From: JAVBTR01 sp031556065
GTDB taxonomy: Bacteria; Bacillota; Clostridia; Christensenellales; Aristaeellaceae
DNA: 35,773 nucleotides
Assembly (NCBI GenBank): GCA_031556065.1
Contig: JAVBTR010000068.1
Span: 1-35,773 of the forward strand
Reading direction: 5' to 3'
Each line of letters starts with the position of its first letter. Position 1 is the stretch's first letter. Shown here in pieces: positions 23,172 to 30,365 of this stretch. A program made the translations under genes and the position numbers. The notes below the pieces were generated by a model. The model had not been told where the DNA came from. It saw only the letters and a list, made by a program, of their open reading frames with translations, and made no database searches.

Positions 23172-24893
23172 TTAGTCTAAAAGTTTTCCGGCCGCTTCCT
23201 GCAAGTGGTTGTTCAGGTCTTCCGCCTTCTGGGCGTCTTTATCCACTGTATTTACGTATAATTTGATCTTGGGTTCCGTGCCGCTAGGGCGGATGCAAAT
23301 CCAGTTGCGGTTTTCCAACTCAAAATACAATACGTCGGAGGCGGGGAAGCCCATGGCCCCACTGACGCCGTTTTCTGTACGGGTATCAATCAGGTAATCC
23401 CGAACGGCCAGTACCTTCAAGCCGCCAATTTCCGCCGGCGGGTTCTTGCGAAGGGCCTTCATAATCTCTTGCATCCTGGCCACCCCGTCCTTGCCGGGCA
23501 GGGTTTTGGAAATCACTTTTTCCACATAGAAGCCATAGGTTTTAAAGATGGCCTGCATTTTATCGTATAAGGTGATGCCTTTTTGGCGGCAGTCTGCCGC
23601 CAGCTCCGCGATTAGCATAGAAGCGTTAACCCCGTCCTTATCCCTTACAAAGGTCGAGGAAAGATAGCCGTAGCTTTCTTCAAAGCCGAAGAGGAAGGTA
23701 TGGCTGCCTGTATCTATAAACTGCTGGATTTTTTCGCCGATAAACTTAAAGCCCGTAAGGGTTTCAAACATCTCCACCCCAAAGCTTTCGCAAATGGCAT
23801 TGGCTAGGCCTGTGGTTACGATGGACTTGCAGGCCCCACCGTTTTTAGGCAAGGTGCCCTGTTCCTTTTTCGTGGATAAAATATAGTGAAGCAGCAGACT
23901 GCCTATCTGGTTGCCGGTTAAGAGGCGGAACGCCCCTTCCCCATCGCGGACAGCCACGCCCACACGGTCGCAGTCCGGGTCGGTGGCGAAGATCACGCTG
24001 GCATCCACCTTTTTAGCCAGTTCAATAGCCATGGTGAAGGCCGCCGGGTCTTCGGGGTTGGGAACCTTGATGGTAGAGAAATTCGGATCGGGCAATTCCT
24101 GCTCTGTTACCACCGAAACATTGGTAACGCCCATTTCTTTTAAAATCCGGCGCACGGGCACATTGCCGGAGCCGTGGAGGGGCGTATAAACGATTTTCAA
24201 CTCGTGGCCTTCTTGCTTTAACAATTCCGGCTGAATGGACAAGGTCTTCACATCGGCAATATAAGCATCGTCCACTTCTTTGTTGCCAACCATCTTCAAT
24301 AAACCTTTACAAAGGGCTTCTCCCTCATCCATGGGCATGGCATCCTGGTAGGAATTGGCGCGAATATAAGCGGTGACGCTGTCTGCCGCCTCCGGGCCTA
24401 ATTGAGCGCCGTCTTCCCCATAAACCTTATAGCCGTTGTATTGGGGCGGGTTGTGGCTGGCAGTAACCGCCACACCGGCAATGGTATTCAACTTGCGCAC
24501 CGCATAGGAAAGGATGGGCACCGGGCGCAGGGCATCGAACAAATAGGCGGTAATTCCCTGGGCACACAAAACCAAAGCTGTTTCCTTGGCAAATTCCGGG
24601 CTCATACGGCGGCTGTCGTAAGCGATAACCACGCCCCGCTTTTGATCTTCTTTGTTCTGGTTAATATAATCCGCCAAGCCCTTGGTGGCCCGGCGCACGT
24701 TATACACGTTCATTCGGTTGGTCCCGGCGCCGATCACGCCCCGCATCCCTGCCGTACCAAAGGCCAGCTCGGTATAAAACCGATCTTCTATTTCTTTTTC
24801 ATCCTTCGCGATGGCCAACAGCTCTTGAACGGTTTTTTCATCCTCTTGAAAGCCCTTTAACCAACTTTCGTAATTCTTGCGATAATCCAACAT
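23172..24893 (-). CDS. Phosphoglucomutase/phosphomannomutase (alpha-D-phosphohexomutase)
   Basis: Interconverts hexose 1- and 6-phosphates for glycogen, cell-wall and polysaccharide precursors. The 573-residue protein shows all hexomutase motifs: catalytic phosphoserine in TASHNPPQYNGYK (Ser146), metal loop DPDCDR (305-310), sugar loop GFEESYGYL, and phosphate loop RPSGTEPKIK near the C-terminus. Length and the opening YESWLKGF match the PgcA-type enzymes of Firmicutes rather than the ~450-residue GlmM. The choice between glucose and mannose is left open. It is the first gene of a two-gene unit with the M42 peptidase. Confidence 0.95.
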   Translation of the reverse strand: MLDYRKNYESWLKGFQEDEKTVQELLAIAKDEKEIEDRFYTELAFGTAGMRGVIGAGTNRMNVYNVRRATKGLADYINQNKEDQKRGVVIAYDSRRMSPEFAKETALVLCAQGITAYLFDALRPVPILSYAVRKLNTIAGVAVTASHNPPQYNGYKVYGEDGAQLGPEAADSVTAYIRANSYQDAMPMDEGEALCKGLLKMVGNKEVDDAYIADVKTLSIQPELLKQEGHELKIVYTPLHGSGNVPVRRILKEMGVTNVSVVTEQELPDPNFSTIKVPNPEDPAAFTMAIELAKKVDASVIFATDPDCDRVGVAVRDGEGAFRLLTGNQIGSLLLHYILSTKKEQGTLPKNGGACKSIVTTGLANAICESFGVEMFETLTGFKFIGEKIQQFIDTGSHTFLFGFEESYGYLSSTFVRDKDGVNASMLIAELAADCRQKGITLYDKMQAIFKTYGFYVEKVISKTLPGKDGVARMQEIMKALRKNPPAEIGGLKVLAVRDYLIDTRTENGVSGAMGFPASDVLYFELENRNWICIRPSGTEPKIKLYVNTVDKDAQKAEDLNNHLQEAAGKLLD

Positions 24894-24936
24894 TCAATCC
24901 ACCCGCCTTCTTGATACTCTGCCAATGATTACCACT

Positions 24937-24965
24937 ATTATAAGAGCCAGCGCGTATTTTAGCAA
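24937..24965 (-). promoter_or_regulatory. Promoter of the phosphohexomutase-aminopeptidase operon
   Basis: On the minus strand TTGCTA (24960-24965) and TATAAT (24937-24942) are 17 bases apart. It is back to back with the bioY promoter, with only 6 bases between the two -35 elements. Confidence 0.8.
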
Positions 24966-24971
24966 CTCTCA

Positions 24972-25000
24972 TTGACGAAGTTTTTCCTTTATGCTACCCT
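24972..25000 (+). promoter_or_regulatory. Probable promoter of bioY
   Basis: TTGACG (24972-24977) lies 17 bases from TACCCT (24995-25000), which is preceded by an extended -10 TG (24992-24993). The -10 itself is weak. No clear BirA operator palindrome was seen. Confidence 0.5.
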
Positions 25001-25023
25001 TTTAACCGTCTAGGAGGGCTTTT

Positions 25024-25554
25024 ATGACAGCAAACCGTTTGGGCTTAACTGCCTTGTTCACCGCACTGATCGCCATTTTCAGCCAGATACAGATTCCCCT
25101 TCCCATGGTTCCCCTAAGCCTGGCCACATTAGCTATATACTTGGCTTGCGCCATGCTTCCCTTTCCTTATGGGTTGACCAGCGTTTTATGCTATGTGCTT
25201 TTAGGCTTGTGCGGGCTACCCGTTTTCGCGGGTTTTCAAGGCGGCCCGGCCATTTTGTTTTCCAAAACCGGCGGGTATATCATAGGCTATGCCCTTTTGG
25301 CGTTGGTGGTCAATCTAGCCATGAAAAAAGGAAGCCCCCCTGCCTGGAAGCTTTCTTTGGTGTGCCTGTCAGGCACTTTGGTTTTATATCTTTTCGGCAG
25401 CGCCTGGTTTATGCATTTGACGGGCCTTAACCTGGCAACGACCCTTGCCTACTGTGTGCTGCCCTTTATTCCCGGGGATCTGATCAAAATAGCTTTGACC
25501 GCCACCCTTTACAAAAGGCTTAAGCCGGCTTTAAAATTCACTCAACCGAGGTAG
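25024..25554 (+). CDS. bioY: BioY-family biotin transporter S component
   Basis: A 176-residue membrane protein with about six helices, the substrate-capturing subunit of an ECF-type vitamin importer. The family segment LCGLPVFAGFQGGPAILFSK, followed by TGGYIIGY, is clear, as is the basic N-terminus MTANRLGLTALFTAL. It is a single-gene unit; the shared EcfA/EcfT energising module is not nearby, so it may use a module encoded elsewhere. AGGAGGG is 5-7 bases before ATG. Its end overlaps the convergent Na/Pi cotransporter gene by 17 bases. Biotin is the usual cargo, inferred from family. Confidence 0.92.
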   Translation: MTANRLGLTALFTALIAIFSQIQIPLPMVPLSLATLAIYLACAMLPFPYGLTSVLCYVLLGLCGLPVFAGFQGGPAILFSKTGGYIIGYALLALVVNLAMKKGSPPAWKLSLVCLSGTLVLYLFGSAWFMHLTGLNLATTLAYCVLPFIPGDLIKIALTATLYKRLKPALKFTQPR

Positions 25555-27145
25555 CAATGTTTTCCGCGTGATCTGCTACACGCTCCAAATCGGAAAGCAG
25601 CGCCAGATAATTCATGCCGTTTTTCACATTGCATTTTTTATTTTTAAGCCGCTCCATGTGGCCGTCCCGCAATTCCTCTGTCAGGGCATCCACCTTTTCT
25701 TCCATTTCCTCGATGGAATCGATCAATGCCCTCTCGGTGCTTTGGTTTTCGAAAATATCAATAGCCAAGATCAGCATGTTATCCACAACACCAATCAATT
25801 CTTCCAGGCCGCTTTGGGCCTTGTGGGAAAACGCGATGTCTTCCTTGTCTTTAAAAGCGGCCCCTTCCATCATGTTCACGCTATGGTCGGCCACGCGCTC
25901 CAGGTCGTTGATCACATGGAACAAAGAGCCTACCATACGAAAATCCTTATGGGGCAATTCTGTGGCCTTCACGTCCACCAAGCAGCTGGTAATCTCCTGA
26001 TTCAGATAGTCGATCACGTCTTCGTTGGAAGCGATCTCCGCCGCCAGGTCTTTATCGTATTTGCCATAGCAAGCAATGGCGTTATGGAAGTTTTTAAGGG
26101 TCATCTGCGCCATGCGCTTTACTTCTAGAAACAACTGCGCCGCCGCGATGGAGGGCGTATTCAAAAGCCTGGGATCGAAATACTGCAGGGACATGGGTTC
26201 CCGTACCGGGTCTTCCCCCCGCTCGATCAGCCAGGCAGCCTTTTCAAGCACGCTGGCCATGGGCAGAAGGATCACCGTGGTGGTCACATTGAAAATCACG
26301 TGAGTAATCGCGATTTGTAAGCGAATATTATCCGGCGCCATAGATTGAATCCATTCGCTAAAGGGCAGCAAAAGCGCAATGGCAATGAAAATGGCCGTGC
26401 CCATCACATTGAACAACAGATGCACCAACGCCGTACGCTTGGCTGTATGGCTGGTACCCGCGCTGGCCAACATGGCGGTAATGCAGGTACCGATATTCTG
26501 TCCAAACAAGATAAACAAAGCCGTTTGAAAAGGCATCAAACCCTGGCCTGCCAAGGCCTGCAAAATACCAACGGAAGCGGAGGAGGATTGGATCACCGCT
26601 GTTACCAGCGCACCTACCAGCACCCCTAAAAAAGGGTTGGAGATGCTCTGCATCATGTTGGTAAAGCCTTCCCAGGACCGAAGAGGTTCCATGGCCTGGC
26701 TCATGGTATTCATGCCCATAAACAAAATGCCCAAGCCCATCATGATTTGCCCGGTTTGCTTAAGCACTTCCTTCTTGGGGAAGAAAATCAGCACCAGACC
26801 AATACAAGCAAAGATAGCGCCAAAGTCCAGCTTGATGGACAGCATCAGCGACGTGACAGTGGTACCAATATTGGCACCCATAATAATACCTACAGCCTGG
26901 CTTAAAGTTAACAGACTGGCATTGACAAAGCCCACCACCATGACCGTGGTAGCCGATGAGGATTGGATCACCGCCGTTACTAAAAAGCCCACCAGCACCG
27001 CCAAAACGCGGTTATTGGTCACATACTCCAATAGCTTTTTAAGCCTGGTACCCGCGGCCTTTTCCAAGCCTTCGCCCATGATCTTCATACCGAACAAAAA
27101 TAGACCCAGGCCCCCCAGTAACGTGAACACATTCATAACTCCCAT
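25538..27145 (-). CDS. Na+/phosphate cotransporter family protein with C-terminal PhoU-like domain
   Basis: A membrane protein of 535 residues. Two inverted Na/Pi-cotransporter repeats fill about 1-300, each with the hallmark QSSSA (IQSSSATTVMVVGF and IQSSSASVGILQAL) and a GxNIGT motif (GANIGTTVTS, GQNIGTCITA). The remainder (about 330-535) is an all-helical PhoU-like cytoplasmic domain with DLERVADHSVNM and DLERVADHAENIA. It is usually called NptA/YjbB-like and may import or export phosphate. The start at 27145 has AGGAGG 7 bases upstream; the ATG 8 codons earlier has none. A 7-bp stem (27167-27190) sits just upstream of the ribosome site. Confidence 0.95.
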   Translation of the reverse strand: MGVMNVFTLLGGLGLFLFGMKIMGEGLEKAAGTRLKKLLEYVTNNRVLAVLVGFLVTAVIQSSSATTVMVVGFVNASLLTLSQAVGIIMGANIGTTVTSLMLSIKLDFGAIFACIGLVLIFFPKKEVLKQTGQIMMGLGILFMGMNTMSQAMEPLRSWEGFTNMMQSISNPFLGVLVGALVTAVIQSSSASVGILQALAGQGLMPFQTALFILFGQNIGTCITAMLASAGTSHTAKRTALVHLLFNVMGTAIFIAIALLLPFSEWIQSMAPDNIRLQIAITHVIFNVTTTVILLPMASVLEKAAWLIERGEDPVREPMSLQYFDPRLLNTPSIAAAQLFLEVKRMAQMTLKNFHNAIACYGKYDKDLAAEIASNEDVIDYLNQEITSCLVDVKATELPHKDFRMVGSLFHVINDLERVADHSVNMMEGAAFKDKEDIAFSHKAQSGLEELIGVVDNMLILAIDIFENQSTERALIDSIEEMEEKVDALTEELRDGHMERLKNKKCNVKNGMNYLALLSDLERVADHAENIATSVE

Positions 27146-27166
27146 GCGCAAACCTCCTGTGCATGC

Positions 27167-27190
27167 CAAGCGCTCGTTCTTTGGCGCTTG
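27167..27190 (-). other. Leader hairpin upstream of the Na/Pi cotransporter
   Basis: CAAGCGC (27167-27173) pairs with GCGCTTG (27184-27190) around a 10-base loop in the 5' untranslated region, about 11 bases upstream of the AGGAGG. No ligand motif is recognised. It could simply insulate the ribosome site. Confidence 0.4.
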
Positions 27191-27256
27191 TACCTACAAA
27201 AATTCGTATACGCATTTAGAGTAACATGATTCGACACATTTGTAAATTAATTTTAC

Positions 27257-27285
27257 AAAAAAGAGCATGATTTTACACGCTCTTT
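27257..27285 (-). terminator. Terminator of the long iscR-to-UPF0340 operon
   Basis: On the minus strand AAAGAGCGTG pairs with CATGCTCTTT (one G-U pair, 6-base loop, 27260-27285), followed by TTT. A second A/T palindrome, TGTAAA-TTAAT-TTTACA (27241-27257), lies directly after it. Confidence 0.85.
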
Positions 27286-27304
27286 ACAAAGGCTCTGCCC
27301 TTGG

Positions 27305-27832
27305 TTATTCATACTGTGCCCGCTCCCCGCCTATCAGCGGCAGCCGTGAATAGGCCATAACCAGGTTGGCTTCCCCCACCTTTTTTTCTTCTATACGCAC
27401 CGGCACAGCCACCGGGCGAATATGCATGCCCACCATGGTATCGCCAATATCCACAGCCGCCTCTGCCTGCACCGTTTGGGCCAATGCCGGTTCTTGAAGC
27501 AGCAGCCAGGCAGCAGCCCCCACGGAGCCGCCCGCTTTGGGCTTGGGTACCGCCTTTACTTGGGTAAGCTGCCTTTTCTTCAGCACCGCTTTTTCCATTA
27601 CCAAGGCCCGGTTTAAATGCTCACAGCACTGGAAGGCTGGCTCCAGGCCCCGCCTTTTACAGGCATCTATAAAAGCCTCAACGATTTTTTCCCCCAGCTC
27701 CGGAACCGATGCCTTGCCGATCATCCCGCCTGCCACTTCGCTTGTGGAGCAGCCCAAAACAATCATATCTCCCTTTTGAAGTTCGCCTTTTTCGTATAAG
27801 CACTGGACGGCTTTATCGATGATTTTCTCCAT
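27305..27832 (-). CDS. UPF0340/TIGR01440 family protein (YwlG-like)
   Basis: A conserved Firmicutes protein of 175 residues with no established biochemical function. The family segments are GDMIVLGCSTSEVAGGMIGK and AFQCCEHLNRALVMEK, plus the late VGMHIRPVAVPVR. Cys, His and Asn residues are conserved around QCCEHLNRA, which suggests an enzyme, but the reaction is unknown. The ATG follows the methyltransferase stop with no gap (TAAATG), so the two are coupled. It is the last gene of a run of eight and is followed by a terminator. Confidence 0.88.
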   Translation of the reverse strand: MEKIIDKAVQCLYEKGELQKGDMIVLGCSTSEVAGGMIGKASVPELGEKIVEAFIDACKRRGLEPAFQCCEHLNRALVMEKAVLKKRQLTQVKAVPKPKAGGSVGAAAWLLLQEPALAQTVQAEAAVDIGDTMVGMHIRPVAVPVRIEEKKVGEANLVMAYSRLPLIGGERAQYE

Positions 27833-28558
27833 TTATAGTCCCTCTTTGTTCACAAAAAAGTAAGCGCCAATGGCTGCCGCAATAGACAGGTTTAAAGAAT
27901 CGATCTCATGGGAATGGGGAATGCGCACTGCTTGCCCCATTTGGGCAAACTCCGCCGGCAACCCCTTGCCCTCGTTTCCGAAAACCAGGGCGTAGGGCTT
28001 TTGAATGCTGACAGCATTTAGGGATACCGAGCCATCCAGCATAAACGGGTATAAGCAATGCCGGGAAAACTCTGCACGGTAGGCATCAAAGGTCTCGTAA
28101 ACCTTTAAACTCAGTGAAAACACCGCGCCCATGCTGGCCCTGATTACCTTTGGATCGAACACATCCGCGCAGGGGCGGATAACAGCAATGTTTTTAAGAC
28201 CAAAGCCCAAGCTGGTACGCAATATGGTACCCAGATTGCCCTGATCGCTGGGGTGATGCAGAACCATATGAGGGCCCTGTTCTTCAAGCTGGCCCTGAAA
28301 CTTTTCAAACACCGCCGCCGCAAAGCAATTATCCTTGCCGGATATACGGCCAAGGGCTTTATCCGCCTGTTCCACGCGAATATTTTTTTTCGCGCACAGT
28401 TCCATTACCTGCCTGATCCCCTGGGAGTCTTCCGCCTTAGAATGAATCAGCACCCGCCTAACCGCCTGGGGCTTTTTCAAAAGGCATTCCATAGTCGGAA
28501 ACAAGCCTGGAGCGTAAGCGTAATCCAGGCTGTTATCGTAAGCTTGTAAACTGCTCAT
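27833..28558 (-). CDS. SpoU-family RNA 2'-O-methyltransferase (TrmH-like)
   Basis: Probable rRNA or tRNA ribose methyltransferase of 241 residues. The C-terminal SPOUT domain (about 95-241) has motif 1 HHPSDQGNLGTILRTSLGFG, motif 2 VFGNEGKGLP and motif 3 SLNLSIAAAIGAYF, which form the AdoMet-binding knot. The N-terminal ~90 residues would bind RNA. The target nucleotide cannot be named. It starts directly after the vanY-like gene (3-base gap) with GGGGAAG upstream. Confidence 0.9.
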   Translation of the reverse strand: MSSLQAYDNSLDYAYAPGLFPTMECLLKKPQAVRRVLIHSKAEDSQGIRQVMELCAKKNIRVEQADKALGRISGKDNCFAAAVFEKFQGQLEEQGPHMVLHHPSDQGNLGTILRTSLGFGLKNIAVIRPCADVFDPKVIRASMGAVFSLSLKVYETFDAYRAEFSRHCLYPFMLDGSVSLNAVSIQKPYALVFGNEGKGLPAEFAQMGQAVRIPHSHEIDSLNLSIAAAIGAYFFVNKEGL

Positions 28559-28561
28559 ATA

Positions 28562-29626
28562 TTAATCTTCCCCTGGGGCGAACAAAGAATACTCGTACTC
28601 CCCGTCATCGCTCATCACTTCGGTTCGGAAAATGCCAAGCACCGTTTCCCTTTGGGCTTCCACAATCAGCGCGTCAATATTTCCCAACTGGGAGGGAACG
28701 GCATCTACATTGCCGCCTGCCCCGATAAATGCCGCCAGAATCGGCTGATAATCTTGTGTAAATTCTTCTAGGGTTAAATTTTGGCTTGTCATATACGCAG
28801 CGGCAGCCACCCCTACATAGCGCAAATGCCATGGCTCATAGGCGATTTCTGTTATGGCCTCTTTGTCTTCCGGGTAGCGGATCACAAAGCCATATAAATA
28901 GCAATTGGACGCCATCCATTGGGCTTCCGAGGTGGTGGCGAAACCGCTGTTGAATTTTTTGCCGATCCAGGCTTTTGAAATCACATCGATCCCCAGGCCT
29001 GTCTGATGATCCGATGCGCCGGGCTTGGCCACATAGCCGTCGTCCACCCCGTTATTATTGGCCAAGCGGTTATTATACATGGTTTTTTGAGTGCCATAGC
29101 TGCGGTAGCCGGAATGGGCATAAAGGGTAATACCCTGGGCCAAAGCATCTTCAAACATTTTGCTCAGTGCTTCTGAAGCGGCCTTGCGCATTTGAATGGC
29201 GGAGGAAGAGGTTTTCTTGGCGGAAATCTTTACCAAATCTTTAGGCACATAATCGCTTTCCAATAAGCTGGTCTTATTGGCCAAGCGCACATAATCGCTT
29301 TGCAAATCCGAAGGAGGCACGGGATAAGTCCACTCCGTTGAAGCTCCGGTTTGCGCCTGAGGTTCTATTTCCCCAAAGGCGCCTACGCTATCGGAGGGTT
29401 CTTCATCCTGGGCTTCCTCTGGCGCGTCGTCGGACCAGTCTTCATCCCAGGTTTCGTCCTCGTCTTCGTCTCCGGCCGTATCATCGCCCCAATCCTCTTG
29501 GGTAGAAGCGTCCTCGGACGTGGTCCAAATAAGGTCCCCACCTTCCGCATACCCCAGCCCCATTGCGCAAAGTATGATTAACGCAACGAGCAAACTTAGA
29601 AAGCGCTTGTGGAAACCTCTGGTCAT
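28562..29626 (-). CDS. VanY-type D-alanyl-D-alanine carboxypeptidase with acidic linker
   Basis: An exported zinc carboxypeptidase of the M15B family that trims the terminal D-Ala of peptidoglycan stem peptides. The 354-residue protein has a signal peptide (about 1-28), an acidic stretch (about 38-80, nearly all Asp, Glu, Trp, Ser and Thr), then the catalytic domain from about 110. Zinc and catalytic motifs are SGYRSYGTQ (172-180), SDHQTGLGID (205-214, His and Asp ligands) and EPWHLRYVG (third His). The acidic segment is likely a flexible linker through the wall. It is paralogous to the next gene (minus direction) and co-transcribed with it. Confidence 0.93.
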   Translation of the reverse strand: MTRGFHKRFLSLLVALIILCAMGLGYAEGGDLIWTTSEDASTQEDWGDDTAGDEDEDETWDEDWSDDAPEEAQDEEPSDSVGAFGEIEPQAQTGASTEWTYPVPPSDLQSDYVRLANKTSLLESDYVPKDLVKISAKKTSSSAIQMRKAASEALSKMFEDALAQGITLYAHSGYRSYGTQKTMYNNRLANNNGVDDGYVAKPGASDHQTGLGIDVISKAWIGKKFNSGFATTSEAQWMASNCYLYGFVIRYPEDKEAITEIAYEPWHLRYVGVAAAAYMTSQNLTLEEFTQDYQPILAAFIGAGGNVDAVPSQLGNIDALIVEAQRETVLGIFRTEVMSDDGEYEYSLFAPGED

Positions 29627-29662
29627 TGCCTGTCACATCCTATTTACAGATTTTGCTATTTT

Positions 29663-30331
29663 CTATTTAATGATATCAATAAGTGTCGAAACCTGCAAGT
29701 CCTTGAGGTAAGTTTCTAGGGGAATATTTTGTTCATATACCTTTTGCGCATGCTCGATGCCGATATAGCGCACATGCCAGGGTTCCGCTTTATAGCCGGT
29801 AATGTCTTCCCAACCAGCCTGATAGCGCACAATAAATCCAAATCGCCAGGCGTTTTGCGCCACCCATTTGCCTGCCTTGGTGGTACCAAAGGCAGGGGTC
29901 AGACCCGAGTTGGTGGTGGTGCCTAAATCCATAGCCAGGCCTAACTGGTGCTCGCTGGCCCCGGGCACCGCTACATATTCGTTGGCCTTTTCGGTAGAGC
30001 CCGTATTCTTAATCTTGCGTGCATAAATGTTTTTTTGCGTGCCATAGCTTCTATAACCGGAAACCGAGATCATGGTCTGCTTGGCTTCCGTTTTTGCCGC
30101 CGCGAACATTTCTTCCAGCGCCTGCGCCGCATCGGGCCTTTGCCTGCGTACGCTGCCCTTAACCGCTGCTTCCCGCAGCTCCGGTACATATTCTTCCGAA
30201 ATCATATACTGGCGGTTAATTAAAAACAAGTCCCCATCTACATCCAACTGAGGCATAGCCGTTGTCATGGAGGTATTCATCATGGAAGAGGCCGCCATGA
30301 CAACCGATAATGCCTTTGCTAAAAAACTCAC
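29663..30331 (-). CDS. VanY-type D-alanyl-D-alanine carboxypeptidase (second copy)
   Basis: A 222-residue M15B carboxypeptidase with the same three motifs as its neighbour: SGYRSYGTQ (91-99), SEHQLGLAMD (126-135) and EPWHVRYIG (183-191). It lacks the acidic linker. Its N-terminus (MSFLAKALSVVMAASSMMNT) is a short, weakly hydrophobic possible signal. It starts at GTG with GGGAG 7 bases upstream. The two copies are not close enough in sequence to be a fresh duplication. Position between hflX and its paralogue places both under the same promoter. Confidence 0.9.
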   Translation of the reverse strand: MSFLAKALSVVMAASSMMNTSMTTAMPQLDVDGDLFLINRQYMISEEYVPELREAAVKGSVRRQRPDAAQALEEMFAAAKTEAKQTMISVSGYRSYGTQKNIYARKIKNTGSTEKANEYVAVPGASEHQLGLAMDLGTTTNSGLTPAFGTTKAGKWVAQNAWRFGFIVRYQAGWEDITGYKAEPWHVRYIGIEHAQKVYEQNIPLETYLKDLQVSTLIDIIK

Positions 30332-30365
30332 CTTTTTACTCCCTTTGAATTAGAATTAATGTAGG

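Noticed and set aside
28562..30331. Vancomycin-resistance locus
   Set aside because: Two VanY-like enzymes occur, but no VanR/VanS, VanH, ligase or VanX gene is near. They are better read as housekeeping wall carboxypeptidases.
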